A DNA stretch of 12,971 nt, taken from positions 1-12,971 of the forward strand of contig CAYMLL010000227.1 of the NCBI GenBank assembly GCA_964390645.1, written 5' to 3'. The first letter of the stretch is position 1. Every line of letters begins with the position of its first letter. The DNA is from CAYMLL01 sp964390645. GTDB lineage: Bacteria; Planctomycetota; UBA8108. Below, piece by piece: positions 6,488-12,971 of the stretch. The translations under genes and the position numbers were made by a program. The notes beneath the pieces are model-generated. The model made no database searches, was not told where the DNA came from, and saw only the letters and a list, made by a program, of their open reading frames with translations.

Positions 6488-7834
6488 TCAATCCTCTCCG
6501 GCGCCGTTCGGGTTGACAGGACGGTCCCGGCGCTCGGCTCGTGCGAGGCGCGTCACGAGCTCGTCGAGGACCTCGAGCGCGATCGGCAGGTCCTCGGCCT
6601 TCACCGACTCATCCGGGTGGTGGCTGATACCTCCTGGGTTGCGGACGAAGAGCATCGCCGTGCGCGTCAGCCGCGACATCACCACGGCGTCGTGCCCCGC
6701 CCCGCTGGAGAGACGCTGCGGCGGCAGACCGAGGGCCGAGACCGCGCCCTCGAGCATCGACGTGAGCCCGGCGTCCATGGCCACCGCCTCGTCGCTCTCC
6801 TCGCGATCGAGGTGAAGATCGACACGGCTCTCTCGTGCGATGTTTCCGGCCTCGCGAACGACCTCGGCGGCCGACGCGATACGCGTCGCGTCGCTCGCGT
6901 GACGGATGTCGACGGCGATCCGCACCGACGCGGGCACGACGTTGCGCACGTTAGGGGTGTTCTCGACGAAGCCGACGGTCGCGCGCAGACCGTCGCGCCG
7001 GTTCGCCATCTCGTTGATCGCGATGACGAGCCGCGAAGCCGCGACGAGCGCGTCCCTGCGCTCCACCATCGGCACGGTCCCCGCGTGCGCCGCCTCGCCC
7101 TCGAAGCGCAGGCTCAGCCGGTGCTGACCGACGATCGTATCGACGACCCCGACGGCGGCGTCTCTCGAGTCGAGAACGGGACCCTGCTCGATGTGCGCCT
7201 CGACGTAGCCGACGAGGTCTTGCGCGTTGTATCGCGCCAGGTCGATGCGTGCCGCGTCGATCGGGATCGCCTCGTCCGTGAAGGCGTCGATCGCGTCTCG
7301 AAGCGAGATCTCGTCCTCGTCCCGAAGGTCGAGGAGATGCGGGTCGAAGCACCCGGCGAGCGTTCGGCTTCCGAGATAGGGCGTCCGGAATCGCAGCCCC
7401 TCCTCGTCGCAGAAGCCGACGACCTCGAGCGCGAAGGGGAGCTCCCGCTTCGACGCCCTCGAGAGCTCCGCGACGGCGACACCGAGGAGGATGCCGAGGA
7501 CGCCGTCGAAGCGACCGGCGCGCACGACCGTGTCGACGTGCGATCCGATAAGGAGACGCCGACGGTCGTACGGCGCCTTCGCGGCGAGTCGACCGGAGAT
7601 GTTGCCGATAGCGTCCGTGCGGCACTCCATGCCGGCGTCGGTCATCCACTGACGGATCCGGTCGTGCGCCGCGTGCATCGACGGAGTGAGGCAGGGGCGG
7701 GTCAGCCGCGGCGGGTCCTCGCTACAGAGTGCCAGCTCATCGCAGCGTTCGAGGATGCGGCCGGCGATGTCGTTGATGAGGCGCGGATCGCGTCGTCCGG
7801 AGGCGTCGGGTGTCGTCGCGGCGGGACGGGTCAT
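6488..7834 (-). CDS. allC: Allantoate amidohydrolase (M20 family)
   Basis: Hydrolyses allantoate to ureidoglycine, CO2 and ammonia. 448 residues from ATG 7834; the family is about 410-430, the extra being a polar N-terminal lead and a disordered-looking tail after about residue 432. Binuclear-metal marks: IGSHVDTVVRAGRFDG at 96-111 (H99, D110), FCDEEGLRF at 141-149 (E144/E145), EAHIEQGPV at 212-220 (H214), EAAHAGTVPM at 247-256 (H250), and GISHHPDE at 402-409 (H405). SGAGHDA at 377-383 is the allantoate-type version of the segment that reads SRAYHDS in the ureidoglycolate paralogue downstream. It is first in block 2, followed 4 nt later by the ureidoglycine aminohydrolase. The frame is open upstream to 8338, but that lead is Lys/Arg/Pro-rich, encoded by tandem repeats, and unlike the family. 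No Shine-Dalgarno precedes ATG 7834, so the start is moderately sure. N-carbamoyl-amino-acid hydrolase is the alternative; context argues against it. Confidence 0.9.
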   Translation of the reverse strand: MTRPAATTPDASGRRDPRLINDIAGRILERCDELALCSEDPPRLTRPCLTPSMHAAHDRIRQWMTDAGMECRTDAIGNISGRLAAKAPYDRRRLLIGSHVDTVVRAGRFDGVLGILLGVAVAELSRASKRELPFALEVVGFCDEEGLRFRTPYLGSRTLAGCFDPHLLDLRDEDEISLRDAIDAFTDEAIPIDAARIDLARYNAQDLVGYVEAHIEQGPVLDSRDAAVGVVDTIVGQHRLSLRFEGEAAHAGTVPMVERRDALVAASRLVIAINEMANRRDGLRATVGFVENTPNVRNVVPASVRIAVDIRHASDATRIASAAEVVREAGNIARESRVDLHLDREESDEAVAMDAGLTSMLEGAVSALGLPPQRLSSGAGHDAVVMSRLTRTAMLFVRNPGGISHHPDESVKAEDLPIALEVLDELVTRLARAERRDRPVNPNGAGED

Positions 7835-7836
7835 CA

Positions 7837-7875
7837 GTCGCTTCGGTCGCTTCTGTCGCTTCGTCGGTGGCTTCG
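7837..7875. repeat. 9-bp tandem repeat, three copies plus a degenerate fourth
   Basis: gtcgcttcg occurs at 7837-7845, gtcgcttct at 7846-7854 and gtcgcttcg at 7855-7863, with a looser gtggcttcg at 7867-7875. The array ends 3 nt before the ATG of the allantoate amidohydrolase, so it occupies the place where its ribosome-binding site would be. Read in that gene's frame it would encode Lys-Arg-Pro/Gln repeats. Confidence 0.85.
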
Positions 7876-7899
7876 GTCTTATCGGCCGTGGGGTCACCG

Positions 7900-7909
7900 A
7901 CACCGGTGT
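7900..7909. promoter_or_regulatory. 10-bp perfect palindrome, candidate operator
   Basis: ACACCGGTGT is fully self-complementary and lies near the middle of the divergent region. Dimeric repressors often bind such sites, but one 10-bp palindrome in GC-rich DNA can be chance. Confidence 0.3.
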
Positions 7910-7959
7910 GCGGTTTGCCGCCCCCCCGGCGCGGAGATAAGCTTCGACGTGGGTTCTGG

Positions 7960-7967
7960 AGTATACC
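7960..7967. promoter_or_regulatory. Candidate -10 element, usable on either strand
   Basis: The GTATAC core is the most AT-rich point of the region. On the minus strand it reads TATACT (5 of 6 to the sigma-70 -10 consensus) and on the plus strand TATACC, which would give xdhA a leader of about 47 nt. No good -35 hexamer at 16-18 bp was found for either direction. Confidence 0.25.
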
Positions 7968-8010
7968 GTTCGCCGCCGAGGACCGTCGACGGCCCGCGGT
8001 CGGGTCGGAC

Positions 8011-8014
8011 GGAG
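8011..8014 (+). promoter_or_regulatory. Shine-Dalgarno site that fixes the xdhA start
   Basis: GGAG ends 6 nt before ATG 8021, directly ahead of the ferredoxin-like domain. The frame is open for over 1.5 kb upstream, but that is antisense to block 2 and carries no family similarity. Confidence 0.75.
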
Positions 8015-8020
8015 CAGACG

Positions 8021-9538
8021 ATGCGTGACCACCTTTGCTTCCGGGTCAACGGAACGCCGCAGAGGGTTGAAGGCGCGGACGTGTTCTCGACCCTGAGCGA
8101 CTTCCTTCGCCGTCGTCTCGGCCTCATGGGCACCAAGGTCGTCTGCTCCGAGGGCGACTGTGGCGCGTGCAGCGTCCTGGTCGGTCGACCCGGTGTGAGC
8201 GGTCGGTGGAGCTACCCGGCGCTCGACGCCTGTATCCAGTTCCTCTACCAGCTTGACGGGGCCCACGTTATCACCGTCGAGGGGCTGGCCCACGACGCGA
8301 CGCTCCACCCGGTGCAGGACGCGATGATCCGGTGCCACGGATCGCAGTGCGGGTTCTGCACGCCGGGATTCGTGGTCACGCTCGCCGCAGAGTTCGAGGC
8401 GCGAAGCGAGCCCGCGACCCGGGACGCCGTCGATCCGGCCGTCGCGCCGCTCGCCGTCGAGGACATTCGTGGGGCGCTGACCGGCAACCTCTGTCGCTGT
8501 ACCGGCTATGTGCAGATCGTCGACGCCTGCGCGTCGATCGACGCCGGCGAAGTCACGCGACTTTCCGAGCTCTACCCCGAGGAGGAGATCGCAGCCGATC
8601 TCGACAGCCGTCGTGACGAGGCCGTGCGGGTCGACGCCGTCGTCGACGGGCGCTCCCGGACGGTCTTCGTCCCCGTGCGCATCGAGGATGCCGTCGCGTT
8701 CAAGTCAGCGCACCCTGACGCGCTCGTCGTCAGCGGTGCCACCGACGTCGGCGTCCTCTGCAACAAGGGGCGCATCGAGCCCACGACCGTGCTATGTCTC
8801 GGGCGTCTCGAGGAATTCAAGGACGTGGTGATCGAGTCGGGCCGCCCCGAGTGCGGCGCCGGAGCGAGCTGGGCGATGATCGAGGAGTGCGTCGGGGACG
8901 AGGTCCCGCAGCTTCGTGCGCTGCTGGAACGCTTCGGGTCGTCACAGATCCGCAACGCCGCGACCATCGGGGGCAACCTCGCCAACGCGTCGCCGATCGC
9001 CGACTCGCTACCCTTTCTCTTCGTGCTCGGGGCGGAGGTCGAGCTCGTCGGCTCCCGCGGCATGCGTCGGATCGGCATCGAGGATCTCTACCTCGGCTAC
9101 AAGAAGATCGATCTGGGCGCCGACGAGCTCATCGCGCGTGTCTCGGTGCCGCTGCCGACGTCGGCGGACGAGCTCGAGCTCTACAAGGTCTCGCGGCGCC
9201 GCGCCCTGGACATCTCGACGCTCACGGCCGCGATCCTCGTGCGCGAGGAGGGCGGCCGCATCGAGCGTGCGCGGGTCGCGTACGGTGGAGTCGGACCGGT
9301 TGTGGCGCGGCTGCCGGGCGTGGAGGCGAGCCTCGTCGGCCGGCCCTTCACCGAGGAGACGTTTCTGCAGGCCGGACGGGTCGCTCGCACGGAGATCACG
9401 CCGATCTCCGACGTGCGCGGGAGCGCCGGGTTCCGGCTGCAGCTGGCGGAGAACGTCCTGGTGAAGTTCTACCACGACCGCCGCCGGGGCGGGCTCGTGA
9501 CCGCGGGGGCCGGTGGCGACCGGCAGGGCAGAGGCTGA
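8021..9538 (+). CDS. xdhA: Xanthine dehydrogenase small subunit (2x[2Fe-2S], FAD)
   Basis: Electron-transfer subunit: passes electrons from the molybdenum centre of XdhB through two [2Fe-2S] clusters to FAD and NAD+. 505 residues, close to the usual 480-500. The plant-type ferredoxin domain has CSEGDCGAC at 42-50 (C42, C47, C50) plus C71; the all-helical second cluster domain has CGFC at 110-113 and CRC at 158-160. The FAD domain follows from about 215, with LVVSGATDVGV at 234-244 and the RNAATIGGNLANASPIAD FAD-binding segment, then a C-terminal domain from about residue 380. The last dozen residues are Gly/Arg-rich and not conserved. The TGA overlaps the xdhB ATG by one base (TGATG), so the subunits are coupled. 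It diverges from block 2, giving a shared control region. Confidence 0.95.
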   Translation: MRDHLCFRVNGTPQRVEGADVFSTLSDFLRRRLGLMGTKVVCSEGDCGACSVLVGRPGVSGRWSYPALDACIQFLYQLDGAHVITVEGLAHDATLHPVQDAMIRCHGSQCGFCTPGFVVTLAAEFEARSEPATRDAVDPAVAPLAVEDIRGALTGNLCRCTGYVQIVDACASIDAGEVTRLSELYPEEEIAADLDSRRDEAVRVDAVVDGRSRTVFVPVRIEDAVAFKSAHPDALVVSGATDVGVLCNKGRIEPTTVLCLGRLEEFKDVVIESGRPECGAGASWAMIEECVGDEVPQLRALLERFGSSQIRNAATIGGNLANASPIADSLPFLFVLGAEVELVGSRGMRRIGIEDLYLGYKKIDLGADELIARVSVPLPTSADELELYKVSRRRALDISTLTAAILVREEGGRIERARVAYGGVGPVVARLPGVEASLVGRPFTEETFLQAGRVARTEITPISDVRGSAGFRLQLAENVLVKFYHDRRRGGLVTAGAGGDRQGRG

Positions 9539-11916
9539 TGTCGACGTCGGGAAAGCCACTGCCCCACGACTCCGCGCGCGGTCACGTGACCGGTGAGGCG
9601 CTGTTCCTCGACGACATCGTACCGCGTGCGGACGAGCTCCAGGTCACCTTTGCCGGCAGTCCGTGCGCCAGCGGCAGGATCGTCGACGTCGACGTCGAGG
9701 ATGCGCGCATGGTCGACGGCGTCGTCGCGGTGCTCACCGCCGTGGACGTTCCGGGGCTCGGCCGCTTCGGAGCGATCGTCGCCGACGAGCCGTTCCTCGC
9801 CCAGGACCGGGTCGACCATGTCGGGCAGCCGGTTGCCGTCGTCGCCGCGACCAGTTCGGAGGCTGCGCGTCGCGGCAGCGACGCGGTGCGCATCTTGATC
9901 GACGAGGAGCCGCCGGTTCTCGGCATCGATGCGGCCCTTCGGCGAGGATCGCTGCTCGGTCCGACGCGTTGCATCCGCCGCGGCGACCTCGAGCAGGCCT
10001 GGAAGGACGCGGAGCATCGGATCGAGGGGGAGCTCCGGACCGGCGGTCAGGAGCACTTCTACCTCGAGGGTCAGGCAGCGATCGCGACGTCGGACGAGGA
10101 GGGCCGGATCCGGGTTCACTCCTCCACGCAGAACCCGACCGAGCTGCAGAGGGTCATCGCCGCGGCCCTGGGGCTGGGGATGCACGAGGTCGTCTGCGAG
10201 ACCCGGCGCATGGGTGGGGCCTTCGGGGGAAAGGAGACCCAGGCGGCGCTGCCGGCGCTGATGGTCGCGCTCGTCGCGTGGGTGACGGGCCGTTCGGCGC
10301 GCATCGTCTACGACAAGGACCTCGACATGCGGGTGACCGGAAAGAGGCACCCGTACCGCACCTCGTACGCGGTCGCGTTCGACGACAACGGACGGATCCG
10401 TGGGCTGCGACTGGAGTTCTGCTCGGACGGTGGCTCTGCCGCCGACCTCTCCGGATCGGTGATGGAGCGCACGATGCTCCATGCCGACAACGCGTACCAC
10501 CTGCCGGCCGTCGAGATCCGTGGTCGCGTCTGTCGCACGAACTTGCCGCCGAACACCGCGTTTCGCGGCTTCGGCGGTCCCCAGGCGGTGACGGTGATCG
10601 AGAACGTGCTCGAGGAGATCGCGATCCATCTCGGGATGGACGCCTACGACGTTCGTCGTGTGAACTGCTACGGCGTCGGTGAGCGAGACGTCACACCCTA
10701 CGGTCAGGTCGTGGAAGGCAACCGTCTCCCCGAGCTCTTCGATCGTCTGCTCCAGACCTCGGACTACCGCTCGCGCCGTGGCGAGATCGAGGCGAGCAAC
10801 CGCTCGTCGTCGTCGGTTCTCGGAGGCATCGCGATGACCGCGGTGAAGTTCGGCATCTCGTTCACGTCGCGCTTCCTGAACCAGGGCAACGCACTCGTGA
10901 ACGTCTACTCCGACGGCACCGTGCAGGTCTCGACCGGGGCGACGGAGATGGGGCAGGGGGGCAACACCAAGATCTGCCAGCTCGTCGCCGACGCGCTGGG
11001 CGTCGAGATCGACCGTGTCCGGGTGATGACGACGTCGACCGAGAAGAACAACAACACATCTCCGACCGCGGCATCGGCGAGCACCGATCTCAACGGCACG
11101 GCGGCGGTTCTCGCGTGCACGGAGATCCGCGGGCGCCTGGCGCGTCTCGCCGCGGGGATCCTCGCGGACCCCGACCGCGGGCTGTCGGCCACGCCGGATC
11201 GTGTTCGCTTTGCCGGGGGCTCCGTCTTCGACGAGCGCCGCCCCGGCCTGCGTCTCCCGTTTGCCGAGCTCGCGGACCGCGCGTGGCGGGAGCGGGTCGA
11301 TCTCGGTGCGCGGGGATTCCACGCGACTCCCGGAGTCGATTTCAATCGCGAGACGGGCCGGGGGACGCCGTTCCTCTACTACACGACGGGTTGCGCCGTG
11401 ACCGAGGTGACCGTCGACCGGTTCACCGGGGACGTGGAGCTCGAGCGGGTCGATCTCCTGATGGACATCGGCAGGTCGATCAATCCCGGGGTCGACACGG
11501 GACAGGTGATCGGCGGCTTCGTGCAGGGGGTTGGCTGGGTGACGACGGAGATGCTCGCCTACGACGACGGCGGATCACTGCTCTCGCACTCGCCGACGAC
11601 GTACAAGATCCCCGGTGTGCGTGATGTTCCCACCGACTTCCGCGTCGAGTTTCTCGATGGCGCGACGAACGAGCGCAACGTCTACAGCTCGAAGGCGGTG
11701 GGAGAGCCGCCGCTGCTCCTCGGGGTGTCGGCATGGGCGGCGGTGAAGCACGCGCTGTCGTCGATCGCTCCGGGCGAGGTTCCGCGGCTCGACCTGCCGG
11801 CGACGAACGAGGAGGTCTTGATGTCGATCACGAGGCTCGTCGCGCGACGGTCCGGGCGACCGGCGAGGTCGTCGGCGGACGCGGTCAATCCGCCGTCGGG
11901 TTCGGACGGATCCTGA
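9538..11916 (+). CDS. xdhB: Xanthine dehydrogenase large subunit (molybdopterin)
   Basis: Hydroxylates hypoxanthine to xanthine and xanthine to urate at a Mo-pterin centre. 792 residues; Rhodobacter XdhB is about 777. Marks: GQEHFYLEGQAA at 170-181, MGGAFGGKE at 225-233, MERTMLHADNAY at 309-320, NTAFRGFGGPQ at 339-349, GATEMGQG at 467-474 and AVGEPPLLLG at 720-729. Aligning with bovine and Rhodobacter enzymes by spacing, E233, R311, F345 and E723 match the substrate-binding Glu, substrate-binding Arg, stacking Phe and catalytic Glu. Retention of that Glu and Arg argues for xanthine dehydrogenase over aldehyde oxidase. The last 22 residues are a Ser/Arg/Pro tail. No XdhC-type Moco insertion gene follows; it would have to lie elsewhere. 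The gene ends 10 nt from the stop of a convergent gene. Confidence 0.96.
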   Translation: MSTSGKPLPHDSARGHVTGEALFLDDIVPRADELQVTFAGSPCASGRIVDVDVEDARMVDGVVAVLTAVDVPGLGRFGAIVADEPFLAQDRVDHVGQPVAVVAATSSEAARRGSDAVRILIDEEPPVLGIDAALRRGSLLGPTRCIRRGDLEQAWKDAEHRIEGELRTGGQEHFYLEGQAAIATSDEEGRIRVHSSTQNPTELQRVIAAALGLGMHEVVCETRRMGGAFGGKETQAALPALMVALVAWVTGRSARIVYDKDLDMRVTGKRHPYRTSYAVAFDDNGRIRGLRLEFCSDGGSAADLSGSVMERTMLHADNAYHLPAVEIRGRVCRTNLPPNTAFRGFGGPQAVTVIENVLEEIAIHLGMDAYDVRRVNCYGVGERDVTPYGQVVEGNRLPELFDRLLQTSDYRSRRGEIEASNRSSSSVLGGIAMTAVKFGISFTSRFLNQGNALVNVYSDGTVQVSTGATEMGQGGNTKICQLVADALGVEIDRVRVMTTSTEKNNNTSPTAASASTDLNGTAAVLACTEIRGRLARLAAGILADPDRGLSATPDRVRFAGGSVFDERRPGLRLPFAELADRAWRERVDLGARGFHATPGVDFNRETGRGTPFLYYTTGCAVTEVTVDRFTGDVELERVDLLMDIGRSINPGVDTGQVIGGFVQGVGWVTTEMLAYDDGGSLLSHSPTTYKIPGVRDVPTDFRVEFLDGATNERNVYSSKAVGEPPLLLGVSAWAAVKHALSSIAPGEVPRLDLPATNEEVLMSITRLVARRSGRPARSSADAVNPPSGSDGS

Positions 11917-11922
11917 GGCAGG

Positions 11923-11951
11923 CGGGCTAACGCCCGGCCGCGCGAAGCGCG
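11923..11951. terminator. Possible hairpins between the converging genes
   Basis: CGGGC (11923-11927), loop TAAC, GCCCG (11932-11936) is a 5-bp stem just past the xdhB stop. A second tight hairpin, CGCGC-GAA-GCGCG (11939-11951), lies inside the 3' end of the convergent gene. Neither has a T-run, so intrinsic termination is doubtful. Confidence 0.25.
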
Positions 11952-12971
11952 AGCCGACGGACGATTTCCTCGGAGCCGTCCGTCTGCTCGGGGTGCGGGC
12001 CGACGCCGACGACGCGTCCCGTCCCGAAGTGTCCGAAGACGACCGCGGGGGTGCCGAGCATGATGCCCTCGGGTGCGCCGTTGCGGTTCATCTCGCTGTC
12101 GTAGACGGCCCAGACCTCGTAGTCGGGGATGGTGTCGTCGAGGGCAGGGGCGTACAGCGGACCGTTGGCGTAGCGGACGGACTGCGCCTCGCGCCCGCTC
12201 GAAGCGCGCCGTCTGCCGTCTGCCGTCCAGCTCATCGTCACCGTCCCCACGCCCCGCCGCCAGTGCGCGCGATCGATGACGACCGCGTCGAGGATCCCGA
12301 GGGACCACTCGTAGCCCGCCGACGCCAGGTACGCTCCCCCGCAGACGCCGATGTAGCCGCCACCCGCCTCGACGAAGGCGCGCACGGACTCGCGGCCCGC
12401 CGACCGCAGCGCCTTCGCCTGACCCGAGCCGGAGCCGCCCGGAAACACGACGACGTCGAACTGTCCGAGCACGCCCGTGCGGACGTCGGTCGCGCAGACT
12501 CGGCGCAGGTCAAAGCCGTGCTCCTCGTCGAGCAGCGCCTGGATACGATCCGGCCCGGGACCGCCGACTCCGCCCGACACGTACATCGCGACAGCGACGT
12601 CGCCGTCGCCACCGGCGGTGCCGACGAGCACGTGCGGTCCGTGAGCGGCCATGCGCAGCTCATCGAGGAGGCGGTGGACGAGGATTCGATGCTGGCGCGC
12701 GCGGTAGGCGGCCGACCGTCCCTTCGTCGTCGTCTCGAGAATCATCGCCGTGACGCCGCGCCGTACGCACGCCTTGCGTGCCAGGCTGCCGGCGACGGGC
12801 GGACCCAGCAGCGAGAAGCGCTTCGACTCGACGGTGATCGTCGCGTCCACCGTCTCGACCAGCTTGCGCGCGAGATCGCGCGCGTCGTCGGTGCGGCCCG
12901 CGATCACCGAGCTGCCGACGGAGTCGCCGTTCTCGCGGTGGTAGTCGTAGCCTTCGTGAAGGTCGACGAGC
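11927..12971 (-). CDS. M14/aspartoacylase-like domain fused to a BPL_N glutamine-amidotransferase-like domain, 5'-partial
   Basis: 347 residues are visible; the start lies beyond the right edge, because the frame is open there and the domain is already mid-fold (an internal GTG at 12907 is not the start). Residues 1-110 look like the C-terminal half of an M14 or succinylglutamate desuccinylase/aspartoacylase-type zinc hydrolase: DLHEGYDYH at 3-11 (H5 as the expected third zinc ligand) and MILETTTKG at 76-84 (E79 as the expected catalytic Glu). Residues 113-340 look like the biotin-protein-ligase N-terminal (BPL_N) class-I GATase-like fold: VVVFPGGSGSG at 173-183, GGYIGVCGGAYLAS at 204-217 (nucleophile-elbow C210), and VGVGPHPEQTD at 321-331 (H326, E328). 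A Cys-His-Glu triad is thus present. No biotin-ligase catalytic domain follows. Substrate unknown; no evident role in purine breakdown. Domain calls are from motifs only. Confidence 0.7.
   Translation of the reverse strand, partial: LVDLHEGYDYHRENGDSVGSSVIAGRTDDARDLARKLVETVDATITVESKRFSLLGPPVAGSLARKACVRRGVTAMILETTTKGRSAAYRARQHRILVHRLLDELRMAAHGPHVLVGTAGGDGDVAVAMYVSGGVGGPGPDRIQALLDEEHGFDLRRVCATDVRTGVLGQFDVVVFPGGSGSGQAKALRSAGRESVRAFVEAGGGYIGVCGGAYLASAGYEWSLGILDAVVIDRAHWRRGVGTVTMSWTADGRRRASSGREAQSVRYANGPLYAPALDDTIPDYEVWAVYDSEMNRNGAPEGIMLGTPAVVFGHFGTGRVVGVGPHPEQTDGSEEIVRRLALRAAGR

Larger units (their letters stand above)
7835..8020. promoter_or_regulatory. Divergent control region between block 2 and xdhAB
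   Basis: These 186 bp are the main non-coding stretch of the window, lying between two divergent operons of the same pathway and so the natural site for a shared regulator. It holds a 9-bp tandem repeat near the minus-strand start, a 10-bp palindrome, a run of seven C (7921-7927), a GTATAC element and the xdhA Shine-Dalgarno. No known purine-repressor box is recognised. Confidence 0.6.

Noticed and set aside
6488..7834. N-carbamoyl-amino-acid hydrolase or hydantoin-use enzyme
   Set aside because: The M20 family includes these, but the SGAGHD segment and position before ureidoglycine aminohydrolase fit allantoate amidohydrolase better.
7921..7927. Run of seven C as a phase-variation tract
   Set aside because: It is short, non-coding and not between promoter hexamers that I can defend; ordinary for this GC content.
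6428..8020. Plus-strand frame of xdhA open for 531 more codons upstream
   Set aside because: It runs antisense through the allantoate amidohydrolase gene, has no family similarity, and a clear Shine-Dalgarno and ferredoxin-domain start exist at 8021. Long open antisense frames are expected at this GC content.
9469..11322. 617-codon minus-strand open frame opposite xdhB
   Set aside because: Composition is Arg/Asp/His-rich antisense of a strongly conserved gene; no motif seen. The same applies to the frames opposite allantoinase (2150-3424, +), uricase (3412-4302, -) and adenine deaminase (201-1361, +).
1..12971. CRISPR array, tRNA/rRNA, insertion sequence, phage or toxin-antitoxin genes
   Set aside because: None seen on either strand by reading; the only repeat array is the 9-bp one at 7837-7875, which has no spacers.

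Overview
This is a high-GC (roughly 70% by eye) bacterial chromosomal segment that carries one functional unit: an almost complete purine-ring catabolic island leading from adenine to glyoxylate. The phylum cannot be fixed from the sequence. GC-rich codon use is uniform across the window, and there are no mobile elements, RNA genes or CRISPR arrays. Ten N bases flanked by G-rich junk show that this is draft, possibly metagenomic, sequence. A cofactor-free, O2-dependent uricase and a molybdenum xanthine dehydrogenase point to an aerobe.

Layout. Minus-strand block 1 (transcribed from about 3415 down to 1) is allantoinase, OHCU decarboxylase, HIU hydrolase and adenine deaminase, with the last running off the left edge. 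These genes overlap by 4 nt or are 4 nt apart. Divergent from it is urate oxidase (3526-4410, +). Minus-strand block 2 (7834 down to 4420) is allantoate amidohydrolase, (S)-ureidoglycine aminohydrolase and (S)-ureidoglycolate amidohydrolase, again tightly coupled, and convergent with uricase. Divergent from block 2, across a 186-bp control region with a 9-bp tandem repeat and a 10-bp palindrome, are xdhA and xdhB (8021-11916, +). Convergent with xdhB is a partial gene that fuses the end of an M14/aspartoacylase-like zinc hydrolase domain to a BPL_N-type glutamine-amidotransferase-like domain. This gene is the odd one out.

How it works together (known family chemistry): adenine -> hypoxanthine (Ade) -> xanthine -> urate (XdhAB) -> 5-hydroxyisourate (uricase) -> OHCU (HIU hydrolase) -> (S)-allantoin (OHCU decarboxylase) -> allantoate (allantoinase) -> ureidoglycine (allantoate amidohydrolase) -> ureidoglycolate (ureidoglycine aminohydrolase) -> glyoxylate (ureidoglycolate amidohydrolase). 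By this plant-like amidohydrolase route all five adenine nitrogens leave as ammonium, with no urea intermediate. No transporter, regulator, guanine deaminase or XdhC-type Moco insertase is visible.

Two genes need care. The ureidoglycine aminohydrolase has an in-frame amber stop (5851-5853) at a position where the family has Tyr. The stop cuts off a metal ligand and two substrate-binding residues. The ureidoglycolate amidohydrolase is interrupted by an assembly scar (4509-4563); removing those 55 nt restores exactly a 415-residue family-like protein, so its naive C-terminus is wrong. I see no convincing wholly new system. The points most worth following are the amber codon, the M14/BPL_N fusion next to the pathway, and the divergent control region.
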